The notes under the pieces were generated by a model. The model saw only the letters and a list, made by a program, of their open reading frames with translations, did not search any database and was not told where the DNA came from. Shown here piece by piece: positions 8,008-15,583 of a DNA stretch of 64,000 nucleotides (its first letter is position 1; every line of letters begins with the position of its first letter). The position numbers and the translations under genes are program-made. The stretch is taken from positions 1-64,000 of the forward strand of contig CAIYSL010000061.1 of assembly GCA_903928915.1 (NCBI GenBank), read 5' to 3'. Source of the DNA: an uncultured Syntrophobacterales bacterium (GTDB lineage Bacteria > Desulfobacterota > Syntrophia > Syntrophales > UBA5619).

Positions 8008-9424
8008 AACGATCACGATCGATCCGGTCACCCGGATCGAGGGGCACGCCCGGGTCTTCCTCAACCTCGCCGAGGACGGGTCGCTCGCCTCGGCGGGCCT
8101 GGTGGTGAACGAGCTCAGGGGGTTCGAACGGATCCTCGTCGGCATGGAGGCCGACCGGATGCCCCTGATCACCGCCCGGATCTGCGGGGTCTGCCCGGCC
8201 GCCCACCACCTGGCCGCCTCGCACGCCCTGGACAACGCGGCGGGCGTGGAGGTGCCCCCGGCGGGCAAGCTGCTCCGCGAGCTTCTGTACATGGGGCATA
8301 TCATCCATTCCCACGCCCTGTCGCTGTTCGTCCTGCAGGGGCCCGACCTGGCGCTGGGGCTCGACGCCGATCCCGCGGCGCGCAACGTCGTGGGGATCGT
8401 CAAGGCAAACCCCGAGCTGGCGAAGAAGGCCCTCCGCTGCCGGACCCTCGGCCAGAAGATCAACGAGCTCGTCGGCGGCAGGGGGGTGCACCCGGTCACC
8501 TCCGTGGCCGGCGGGATCGCCTTCGTCCTCGACGCCGAGAAGCGGCGCATCCTCGCGGAATGGAGCGCCGAGCTGGCCGCGCTGGCCCCCGAGCTTGCCG
8601 CCGCCGCCAAGGGGCTGCTCCTGAAGCAGCTCGAACTCCACCCGTCGCTGATGCAGGACTGGGTCGCTCCCCTCTGGAACCTCGGGACCGTCAAGGACGG
8701 CCGGGTATCGCTGCTCGAGGGGCAGCTTTGCGCCGTCGACGAGACGGGCGCCCTGCGCGCCGAGTTCCCCGTCACCGAGTACGCCGAGCGCCTGGCAGAG
8801 TCCGTCGTCGACTGGTCCTACATGAAGGAGGTCCGGATCAGCCACGAGGGGGAACGCTACGACTACCGCGTGGGCCCGCTGGCCCGGGTGAACTGCGCCG
8901 ACGGGTTCGGCACCCCCGCCGCTGACGCCGAACTCGCGGCGCTGCGCGGGCTCGGGGGGCGCCCCTGCCACGTCACGGTGTTCAACACCTACGCCCGGGT
9001 GATCGAGCTGCTGTACGCGGTCGAACGGGCCCAAGAGATCGTCGCCGACCAGGCCATCCTCGGTCCGGCCCGGGTCCCGGTCCGGTTCCGCGGGGGGAGG
9101 GGGGTCGGCCACGTGGAGGCCCCGCGGGGGACGCTGATCCACGACTACGAGATCGACGAGAACGGGATCGTCCGGTCCGCGAACCTGATCGTGGCAACGC
9201 AGCAGAACTACGTCTCCATCAACCGGACGATCGCCCAGGCTGCGGCATCGCACGTCATCGGTAAGGGGGACGACGCGGCCCTGCTCAACGCCGTCGAATT
9301 CGGGATCCGCTGCTACGATCCCTGCCTCTCCTGCGCGACCCACGCCCTCGGCGCCATGCCGCTCGAGGTGGTCGTCACCCGCGGCGGCAGGCCCCTGCGG
9401 ACCGTACGGAGGAACGAGCAATGA
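8000..9424 (+). CDS. [NiFe] hydrogenase large (catalytic) subunit, group 3-like
   Basis: A 474-aa catalytic subunit. The active-site Cys pairs are Cys62/Cys65 in ARICGVCPAAHH and Cys442/Cys445 in YDPCLSCATH; Glu14 (TRIEGH) is conserved. A 26-residue tail follows His448 and is expected to be removed by the maturation protease encoded at 10100-10636. DPCLSCATH is typical of soluble group 3 enzymes such as MvhA and HoxH. The intact ligand set argues for a real Ni-Fe site, so H2 binding or turnover is expected. Its role here (catabolic or sensory) is not given by the sequence. It overlaps the ferredoxin gene by ATGA. Confidence 0.92.
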   Translation: MNRTITIDPVTRIEGHARVFLNLAEDGSLASAGLVVNELRGFERILVGMEADRMPLITARICGVCPAAHHLAASHALDNAAGVEVPPAGKLLRELLYMGHIIHSHALSLFVLQGPDLALGLDADPAARNVVGIVKANPELAKKALRCRTLGQKINELVGGRGVHPVTSVAGGIAFVLDAEKRRILAEWSAELAALAPELAAAAKGLLLKQLELHPSLMQDWVAPLWNLGTVKDGRVSLLEGQLCAVDETGALRAEFPVTEYAERLAESVVDWSYMKEVRISHEGERYDYRVGPLARVNCADGFGTPAADAELAALRGLGGRPCHVTVFNTYARVIELLYAVERAQEIVADQAILGPARVPVRFRGGRGVGHVEAPRGTLIHDYEIDENGIVRSANLIVATQQNYVSINRTIAQAAASHVIGKGDDAALLNAVEFGIRCYDPCLSCATHALGAMPLEVVVTRGGRPLRTVRRNEQ

Positions 9425-9672
9425 TCGAGATCGAGATCCACGACCAATCCTGCCGGGGCTGCCAGCTCTGCGTCGACATCTGCCCGACGAAGGTGTTCGA
9501 GTACGACGCGGCCCAGGCCAAGGCGGTGATCCGCCACGCCGAAGACTGCATCGCCTGTCTGAGCTGCGCCTACCTGTGCCCCTCGGGCGCCCTCACCCAT
9601 GGGAACTACCACGTCGTGAAGAACTTCTACCGCGACTTGGACTTTTCGCAGAAGATGGAGAAATTTCTATGA
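9421..9672 (+). CDS. 2[4Fe-4S] ferredoxin
   Basis: An 83-aa ferredoxin. Two clusters are ligated by Cys11/14/17 with Cys53, and Cys43/46/49 with Cys21 (CRGCQLCVDICP and CIACLSCAYLCP). A 25-residue C-terminal tail (HVVKNFYRDLDF...) extends beyond the usual fold and may dock to the hydrogenase or the downstream V4R-like protein. It is translationally coupled on both sides (ATGA overlaps), which marks it as the likely immediate electron acceptor or donor of this hydrogenase. Confidence 0.92.
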   Translation: MIEIEIHDQSCRGCQLCVDICPTKVFEYDAAQAKAVIRHAEDCIACLSCAYLCPSGALTHGNYHVVKNFYRDLDFSQKMEKFL

Positions 9673-10127
9673 CGCAGGAAACGGCCCTGGGGCTGACCAG
9701 CGAGGATCATCAGAAGGCGTTCACGGAGGTCGCCTTCCTGATCGACATCTTCACCTCCACGATCGACACGATCATGGGGGGATCGACGGCATCGGTCGGG
9801 CGCATGGCGGGACGCGATACGGCGAAGAAGTATCCGCTCCACCTGGAGAACCCGTCGCTCGCCGAGGCCCTGGAGGTGATCGCCCGCCGCATGCAGGCGG
9901 GGTTTGCCCTGGCCCTCGAGGGTGAGGGGGCAGACGCGACCATCCGCTTCGACCGTTGCATCCTGCGGGATGTCTGCGAACTGCGGGGTATCCCGCCGGG
10001 GGGGGCGATGTGCAGGCTGTTCCATGCCTATTTCGACGGGATCGTCAACGAGCTGATCAGCCGGCCGGTAAAATCGGAGATCATCGCCTGCGGGGGGCAA
10101 TGCCGAACCAGCGTGAAAGTCCAGTAG
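9669..10127 (+). CDS. V4R-like three-Cys protein 2 (hydrogenase operon)
   Basis: A 152-aa paralogue of the protein at 6526-7053. Shared cysteines are Cys97, Cys115 and Cys145; the 97-115 spacing of 18 is identical to 106-124 in the paralogue, and the third spacing is 30 versus 31. It has extra Cys103 and Cys141. The C-terminus SEIIACGGQCRTSVKVQ matches the V4R-type closing strand. It begins inside the ferredoxin stop codon and its 3' end overlaps the protease gene by 28 nt. No function can be assigned; the pair flanking the hydrogenase-ferredoxin genes suggests a hetero- or homodimeric accessory unit. Confidence 0.7.
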   Translation: MTQETALGLTSEDHQKAFTEVAFLIDIFTSTIDTIMGGSTASVGRMAGRDTAKKYPLHLENPSLAEALEVIARRMQAGFALALEGEGADATIRFDRCILRDVCELRGIPPGGAMCRLFHAYFDGIVNELISRPVKSEIIACGGQCRTSVKVQ

Positions 10128-10636
10128 ACCCCGGCGCCCGGGCCGCGGCGCTCGTGGCCTGCATCGGGAACGAGCTCGTCGCCGACGACGCGATCGGCTA
10201 CGAGGTGTATCAGCGCCTCCGGCGGATGGCGCTGCCCGGCGAGACCCGGGTCGAGTTTGTCGGGGTGGGGGGGCTGGCGCTTCTGGATCTTCTGAAAGGC
10301 GACGAACGGCTGCTCGTCACGGTCGATGCAGTCCAGCTGGGGGCCGCCGCCGGGACGATCCACCGCCTCTCCTGGGACGAGCTCCCCGCGGCCGCGGCCT
10401 GCGCCGTATCGGTGCACGGCATCGGGCTTCGGGAGACGGTAGAAATCGGCAGGATCCTCTACCCCGAGCTGATCCCGCCGGTAATCCGGCTGGTCGGCGT
10501 CGAGGGACGGTGTTTCGACCGGATGCGCGCGGCGATGACTCCGGCGACCGCAGCGGCGGCCGACGGGGCCGCGGAGGCGGTCCGGCAACTGATTACCACG
10601 CATGAGGTGCAGTCAGATGGATACGGTACGGCATGA
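10100..10636 (+). CDS. hydrogenase maturation protease (HyaD/HycI family)
   Basis: A 178-aa endopeptidase that cleaves the C-terminal tail of the hydrogenase large subunit after nickel insertion. Family marks are the N-terminal ACIGNELVADDAIGYEVYQRL with the metal-binding Glu/Asp, FVGVGGLALLDLL, TVDAVQLG and HGIGLRETV. Start at 10100 (ATG preceded by a G-run) lies inside the V4R-like gene 2; the frame upstream of it is a shadow. It overlaps the receptor gene by 20 nt. Its presence supports the large subunit being processed into an active Ni-Fe enzyme. Confidence 0.85.
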   Translation: MPNQRESPVDPGARAAALVACIGNELVADDAIGYEVYQRLRRMALPGETRVEFVGVGGLALLDLLKGDERLLVTVDAVQLGAAAGTIHRLSWDELPAAAACAVSVHGIGLRETVEIGRILYPELIPPVIRLVGVEGRCFDRMRAAMTPATAAAADGAAEAVRQLITTHEVQSDGYGTA

Positions 10637-12227
10637 CAGGGAGTCTGCGCAGGCATCGGTGACGGCGACCGAAGAGATCGCCCGGCTCGCCGAGGCGATG
10701 ATGAACGGCCGTCTCGACGAACGGGGCGACCCGGCCCGGTTCGCCGCGGAAGATGCGAAGCTGATCGGCTTGGTCAACGGGATGCTCGACTCGCTCGTGA
10801 GCCCGCTCCGCCTGGCCGCCGGCGCCATCGAACAGATCTCCCGCGGGATGATCCCGGCGTTCGTCGTCGACGATTACCGGGGCGAGTACAACGACCTCAA
10901 ACGGAACCTGAACGTCCTTTTGGCCACGCTGTACGGGATGCACAACGAGACGCAGAATCTGATCACCAGCATCACCGAGGGCAAGCTCCGCACGCGGGGC
11001 AACGATTGGGACTTCGACGGTATCTGGCGGGACCTGATCGGCGGGGTGAACGGAACTCTGGACGCGGTCATCGATCCCGTGAACGAGGCCAGCACGGTCC
11101 TGAGCCGCCTGGCGAGCTACGACCTGCAGGCCCGCATGCGGGGCAAATACCGGGGCGAGCATGCGGTGATCAAGAAGGCCATGAACGGGACCGCAGAATC
11201 GCTCCATGCGGCAATCGCCCAGGTCGCCGAATCGGTGGGCAGCGTGACCGAGGTCGGCAACCGCATCGCCCGGAGCAGCCGGGCGGTCGAGCAGGGGGCC
11301 ACCGAACAGGACCGCCAGATCTCCGAGGCCTCGAACAACCTGAGCATCATCACCGAGAGCTCCGCCCGGATGGCGGAGAATACGGCAGACGCCCAGCGCA
11401 GCGCCCAAAGCTCCGTCGAATCGATCACGACCGGCAAGGAGACGATGGAGCGGATGCTCGCCGCGATGCTGGAGATCCGCTCCGCCGCGGACAACACCGT
11501 GACCATCGTCCAGGAGATCGACGCGATCGCCAAGGAGACCGAACTGCTGTCGTCGAGCGCCGGCGACAAGGCGGTGAAGATCCGCTCTTCGGCGGGCGGA
11601 TTTGCGGTGGTGGCGGGCGAGATCCGCAAGCTCTCGGCCCGGTCCCGGGAGGCGGCCAAGAGGCTGGACGACTTCGGGGGGCGGTTCCACACCGGCTCCC
11701 AGGAGAACGGACTGGAGGCCCTCGAAGCGATGAAGAAGGAGTTTGCCGCCATCATCGGGGACCTCAGCAACGTGGCCCTGGTCTCGCATTACCTCGGCCT
11801 GAATGCCGCCACCGAGGCGGCCCACGTGGAAGTGGCGGGGGACAGTTTCGAGGGGTTGACCGAGCAGATCCGCCAGCTCGCCCTGCGCGCGACCACCGCC
11901 GCCAAGAAGACCGGGGAGCTGATCCGGTGCTCCGTCGAGAATGCCCGCAAGGGGGAGTCCCTCTCCCAGGAGATCGACGGCCAGCTCGCCGTGGCCGTAC
12001 AGGGGGGGGAGTCGATCAGCCGGTTGACCGAGGAGATCACTCTCGGCAGCCGGGAACAGGCCAGCCGGCTCGACGAGATCAGCGGCGCCGTCGCGCAGAT
12101 CAACGAGGTGACGCGGCAGAACGCCGAGAGCGCCCGCGAGTCCGCCGCCGCGGCAAAGGCCCTCGAACAGGAAACCCTGAAGCTCTCCCGGATGGTGAAC
12201 AAGTTCCAGCTCGGCGGTGCCAGGTAA
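10617..12227 (+). CDS. soluble poly-HAMP methyl-accepting chemotaxis-like protein with duplicated tip
   Basis: A 536-aa protein without transmembrane segments. Residues about 20-200 form four HAMP-like repeats (for example AMMNGRLDERGD..., SITEGKLRTRGNDW...). Residues 200-536 are an MCP signalling coiled coil. Two stretches resemble the kinase-binding hairpin tip: 303-345 (ending GGFAVVAGEIRKLSARS) and 386-430 (LGLNAATEAAHVEVAGDSFE then TEQIRQLALRA). Neither is fully canonical: the first lacks NLLALNAAIEAA and the second lacks GRGFAVVADEVR. The C-terminus AVAQINEVTRQNAESARES is typical. The ATG at 10617 has GAGG upstream. No cheA or cheW is nearby; output may go to the adjacent GGDEF protein. 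Confidence 0.8.
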   Translation: MDTVRHDRESAQASVTATEEIARLAEAMMNGRLDERGDPARFAAEDAKLIGLVNGMLDSLVSPLRLAAGAIEQISRGMIPAFVVDDYRGEYNDLKRNLNVLLATLYGMHNETQNLITSITEGKLRTRGNDWDFDGIWRDLIGGVNGTLDAVIDPVNEASTVLSRLASYDLQARMRGKYRGEHAVIKKAMNGTAESLHAAIAQVAESVGSVTEVGNRIARSSRAVEQGATEQDRQISEASNNLSIITESSARMAENTADAQRSAQSSVESITTGKETMERMLAAMLEIRSAADNTVTIVQEIDAIAKETELLSSSAGDKAVKIRSSAGGFAVVAGEIRKLSARSREAAKRLDDFGGRFHTGSQENGLEALEAMKKEFAAIIGDLSNVALVSHYLGLNAATEAAHVEVAGDSFEGLTEQIRQLALRATTAAKKTGELIRCSVENARKGESLSQEIDGQLAVAVQGGESISRLTEEITLGSREQASRLDEISGAVAQINEVTRQNAESARESAAAAKALEQETLKLSRMVNKFQLGGAR

Positions 12228-12261
12228 GCGGGAAGCCCGGAACGGGAAGAACGGAAGGAAT

Positions 12262-13305
12262 ATGGAAGCGGAACAGGATCTCTTTCACCGGACATCGGAC
12301 ATTGCCCGCAGTGTCCTGTCTTTCATGGTGCAGAACAGGATCCCGGTCACGCCGAACTACTACACGGTGTGGTTTACATACCGCTACGGCAGCAACGAGG
12401 AGCTGACGCGGGACATCCGGGAGAGGGAACGCCGAAACGCGCCCTTCAATCAGGAAGTGACCGAGGAGTTGTATGCCCGGTATTTCGGCGACAAGGAGAA
12501 GCAGCGGATCATCGGCCTGGTGCAGACCGAGGCGGCCAGAATTCTGCAGGAGATCGTCGAAACGGCGCTGGCCGGGCTCGCCGCCACGACGGAGTATACC
12601 CAAGAGCTGCAGCAGTATTCCCGGGACCTGCGCGAGGCGCGCGGCGCTGCGGACGTGAAGCGCATCGTCGTGGGGATCATCAGGGTTACCGTGAAGCTCG
12701 AGGAATCGAACGCCCTGCTCCGGGCAAAGTTCGCAGTGATCGCCGAGGAATCCGCCAACCTGAAGAAACTGGTCGAGCAGAAAGAGGAGGAGCTGCTGAA
12801 AGATCACCTGACGGACCTGTACAACCGCCGGGCGCTGGACAAGAAACTGTGCGAGTTCTACGACGAATTCCAGAAGAACGGCTCCGTGTTCTCCGTCATC
12901 ATGTTCGACATCGATCTGTTCAAGGAGTTCAACGACCAATACGGGCACCGGATCGGCGATGAAGCCCTGCAGATCGTGAGCGGTTCGGTACGGGAGAACA
13001 CGAAGGGGAAAGACTTCACCGCGCGCTACGGTGGTGATGAATTCATCATCCTGCTCCCCTTGACGCCGCTGTACAGCGGCGCCGTGGTGGCCGAGAATCT
13101 CAGAAAGGTGGTCTCCGAGAAGAAGCTCAAGCTGAAGAATACGGGGGAACTGCTACCGAAGCTCAGCATAAGCCTCGGACTGTCACAGGTGCGCAGCGGC
13201 GACACCGTCGAATCGGTGGTCGAGCGCGCCGATGCGGCCCTCGCCCTGGCCAAGCAGTTCGGCCGCAACCATGTCAAGTCGGAGCTGGACCTCGCGCTGC
13301 GCTGA
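12262..13305 (+). CDS. GGDEF diguanylate cyclase
   Basis: A 347-aa soluble protein. Residues about 10-75 (NRIPVTPNYYTVWFTYRYGSN...) form an N-terminal helical domain often found before GGDEF domains; 80-180 is a coiled coil; 180-347 is the GGDEF domain with MFDIDLFKEFND and an intact GGDEF signature at 257-261. It should convert two GTP into cyclic di-GMP. The inhibitory I-site (RxxD five residues before GGDEF) reads KGKD (248-251), so product inhibition may be weak. The start at 12262 follows AAGGA. It lies 34 nt after the receptor gene, last in the hydrogenase operon. Confidence 0.88.
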   Translation: MEAEQDLFHRTSDIARSVLSFMVQNRIPVTPNYYTVWFTYRYGSNEELTRDIRERERRNAPFNQEVTEELYARYFGDKEKQRIIGLVQTEAARILQEIVETALAGLAATTEYTQELQQYSRDLREARGAADVKRIVVGIIRVTVKLEESNALLRAKFAVIAEESANLKKLVEQKEEELLKDHLTDLYNRRALDKKLCEFYDEFQKNGSVFSVIMFDIDLFKEFNDQYGHRIGDEALQIVSGSVRENTKGKDFTARYGGDEFIILLPLTPLYSGAVVAENLRKVVSEKKLKLKNTGELLPKLSISLGLSQVRSGDTVESVVERADAALALAKQFGRNHVKSELDLALR

Positions 13306-13321
13306 CCCTGGTTCCGCAAGC

Positions 13322-13429
13322 AAGCTATTTCAAGAGCGCGAGGATCACAAGGAGTTCGACCGCTGGACGTTGAAACGCATCTTAAGAGAGGTCGAAATCC
13401 CTGAAGAGGAGTTGAAAAAGTATCTGTAA
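13322..13429 (+). pseudogene. possible gene remnant
   Basis: The frame at 13322-13429 reads a charged, protein-like sequence (HKEFDRWTLKRILREVEIP then EEELKKYL) ending in TAA. It has no start codon or ribosome-binding site of its own and is less GC-biased than its neighbours. It looks like the C-terminal end of a lost gene, but no family was recognised and chance cannot be excluded. Confidence 0.2.
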
Positions 13430-13464
13430 CCGGCTCCCGCCCCGATATTCATCGGGTGGCTCGC

Positions 13465-13491
13465 CGGGGTGACGGCATTCTTGCCACCCCG
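13465..13491. terminator. hairpin between convergent hydrogenase and trp operons
   Basis: CGGGGT at 13465-13470 pairs with ACCCCG at 13486-13491, and an inner GGCA/TGCC stem closes a short loop. There is no T-run on either side, so it is at most a weak or factor-dependent bidirectional terminator between convergent operons. Confidence 0.35.
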
Positions 13492-13500
13492 ACAAATTCA

Positions 13501-14328
13501 CTACACCGCATTTCCTCCGCTTTTCTCACCCGCAGTATCGATGGCCCGTCGAATCGCAGCCGCGTAGGCGGCGGCTGCCGGGATGAGGTCGGCGCCGCCG
13601 CTCTTCTCGGCGATCAGGCGGACCAGGGCGCTGCCGATGACCACGCCGTCGGCCGCAGGCGCGATCGCCGCGGCCTGCTCCGGGGTCGAGATCCCGAACC
13701 CCACGGCGATGGGAAGGCGCGTCAGGCCGCGGAGCCGCTCCACGTCGGCCCGGATGTTCTCCGGTTTCGGGACGGCCGTCCCGGTGACGCCGGTCACCGA
13801 GATGTAGTAGACGAACCCCGCCGCGCCCCGGAGGATCTTCCGCGCCCGGCTCGGGTCGGTCGTGGGGGCGACCAGGGTGATGAAGGCCAGCCCGGCCGGG
13901 TCCGTGTACCGGCGCAGCTCTGCTGCCTCCTCGGGGGGGAGATCGACGACGAGGAGCCCGTCCGCGCCGGCGGCTGCCGCGTCCGCGGCGAACCGCTCCG
14001 GGCCGTAGCTCAAGATCGGGTTGAAGTAGCCGAACAGGACGATCGGGACCGAACATTTCATGCGCAGGGCCGTGACCATGGCGAGGATCTTCGCCGGGGT
14101 TGCCCCGTTCTTCAAGGCGCGCTGCGAGGCGGCCTGGATGACCGGACCGTCCGCCGTGGGGTCGGAAAAGGGGATCCCGACCTCCACCACGTCCACCCCG
14201 GCGGCCTCGAGCGCGGGGATCAGCCGTGCCGTTGTCTCCAGGTCCGGGTCGCCCGCGGTCAGGTAGGCGACGAAGGCCCTGCGCCCCTCCTTTTTCAGTG
14301 CCGCGAATCGCGCTTCGATCCTTCCCAT
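13501..14328 (-). CDS. trpA: tryptophan synthase alpha chain
   Basis: A 275-aa TIM-barrel enzyme cleaving indole-3-glycerol phosphate to indole and glyceraldehyde 3-phosphate; indole passes to TrpB. Catalytic Glu49 (VEVGIPFSDP) and Asp60 (TADGP) fall at the positions known from Salmonella TrpA. The phosphate-binding loop is GVTGT and GFGISTP. The ATG at 14328 overlaps the trpB stop by 4 nt. The frame runs open far upstream, but that part is only a shadow of trpB. It is the last gene of the trp operon. Confidence 0.96.
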   Translation of the reverse strand: MGRIEARFAALKKEGRRAFVAYLTAGDPDLETTARLIPALEAAGVDVVEVGIPFSDPTADGPVIQAASQRALKNGATPAKILAMVTALRMKCSVPIVLFGYFNPILSYGPERFAADAAAAGADGLLVVDLPPEEAAELRRYTDPAGLAFITLVAPTTDPSRARKILRGAAGFVYYISVTGVTGTAVPKPENIRADVERLRGLTRLPIAVGFGISTPEQAAAIAPAADGVVIGSALVRLIAEKSGGADLIPAAAAYAAAIRRAIDTAGEKSGGNAV

Positions 14329-15524
14329 CACTCGCCCCCTTCTTTCCTGGCCGCGATCGTCTCGGCGTCCTTGTCCCCCCGGCCGGAGAGGTTGACGATC
14401 AGGATCCGGTCCTTTGCCATGGCGGGCGCGGCCTTGAGCACGTGCGCCACGGCGTGGGCGCTCTCCAGCGCGGGGATGATCCCCTCCAGGCGCGAGAGGG
14501 CGATAAAGGCCTCCACCGCCTCCGCGTCGGTCACGGCCACGTACCGGGCGCGGCCGGTGTCGTTGAGCCAGGCATGCTCCGGCCCCACGCCGGGGTAGTC
14601 GAGGCCGGCGGCGATCGCGTAGGCGTCCCGGACCTGCCCCTCCGGGTCCTGCAGGAGATAGGTCTTGTTCCCGTGGAGCACCCCGACCCTGCCGGCGGTG
14701 ATGCTTGCCGAATGGAGATCGGTGGCGAGTCCTTTCCCCGCCGCCTCGACGCCGGTCATGGCGACGCCGGCGTCGCCGATGAAGGGGGAGAACAGCCCCA
14801 GGGCATTGCTCCCCCCGCCCACGCAGGCGACCAGGCCGTCGGGGAGGCGCCCCTCCCGCTTCAGGATCTGCCGCTTCGCCTCCCGGCCGATGACGCTCTG
14901 GAAGTCGCGGACCATCACCGGGTAGGGGTGGGGGCCGGCCACGGTGCCGATGACGTAGAAGGTGTCCCGGACCGCCGCGACCCAATAGCGCATCGCCTCG
15001 TTCATCGCGTCCTTGAGGGTCGCCGTTCCGGCCGCGACCGGGACGATCTCGGCCCCGAGGATCCGCATCCGGTGGACGTTGTGGGCCTGCCGCCGGATGT
15101 CCTCCTCGCCCATGAAGATCCGGCACTCCATCCCGAACAGCGCCGCCGCCGTGGCGGTCGCCACGCCGTGCTGGCCCGCCCCGGTCTCGGCGATCACCTT
15201 CTTCTTTCCCATCCGCCGCGCCAGGAGGCATTGGCCGAGGGTGTTGTTGATCTTGTGCGAGCCCGTGTGGTTCATGTCCTCCCGTTTCAGGTAGATCTTC
15301 GCGCCGCCGAGCGTTTCGGTGAGCCGCCGCGCCTCGTACAGCGGCGTCTCCCTGCCCGCGTATTCGCGGAGATGGAAGGCGAACTCCTTCCTGAAGGCGG
15401 CGTCCCGGCTGGCGGCGCGGTAGGCCGCCTCCAGTTCCAGGAGGGCGGGCATCAGCGTCTCGGCCGCGTACCTGCCGCCGAAGATCCCGAAATGGCCGCG
15501 ACTGTCCGGTTGTGTTCGTGTCAT
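14328..15524 (-). CDS. trpB: tryptophan synthase beta chain
   Basis: A 398-aa PLP enzyme that joins indole and serine to form tryptophan. The PLP lysine is Lys91 in [10 protein letters not shown], and [10 protein letters not shown] is the phosphate-binding loop. [10 protein letters not shown] and the C-terminal GRGDKD segment are typical of the TrpB1 type that pairs with TrpA. It is coupled to trpA by an ATGA overlap. The 59-bp gap to trpF contains no obvious signal beyond a ribosome-binding site (AAAGG). Confidence 0.96.
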   Translation of the reverse strand: MTRTQPDSRGHFGIFGGRYAAETLMPALLELEAAYRAASRDAAFRKEFAFHLREYAGRETPLYEARRLTETLGGAKIYLKREDMNHTGSHKINNTLGQCLLARRMGKKKVIAETGAGQHGVATATAAALFGMECRIFMGEEDIRRQAHNVHRMRILGAEIVPVAAGTATLKDAMNEAMRYWVAAVRDTFYVIGTVAGPHPYPVMVRDFQSVIGREAKRQILKREGRLPDGLVACVGGGSNALGLFSPFIGDAGVAMTGVEAAGKGLATDLHSASITAGRVGVLHGNKTYLLQDPEGQVRDAYAIAAGLDYPGVGPEHAWLNDTGRARYVAVTDAEAVEAFIALSRLEGIIPALESAHAVAHVLKAAPAMAKDRILIVNLSGRGDKDAETIAARKEGGE

Positions 15525-15583
15525 GGTGTTCCTTTCCCAAGACGCCCAGTGGCGAAAAAGTCTAGACTTCCGTCCCCCTCGCC

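Noticed and set aside
13501-15540. Possible TrpB-TrpA fusion (679-codon frame)
   Set aside because: The frame upstream of the trpA ATG at 14328 is an out-of-frame shadow of trpB; trpB has its own complete frame ending in an ATGA overlap.
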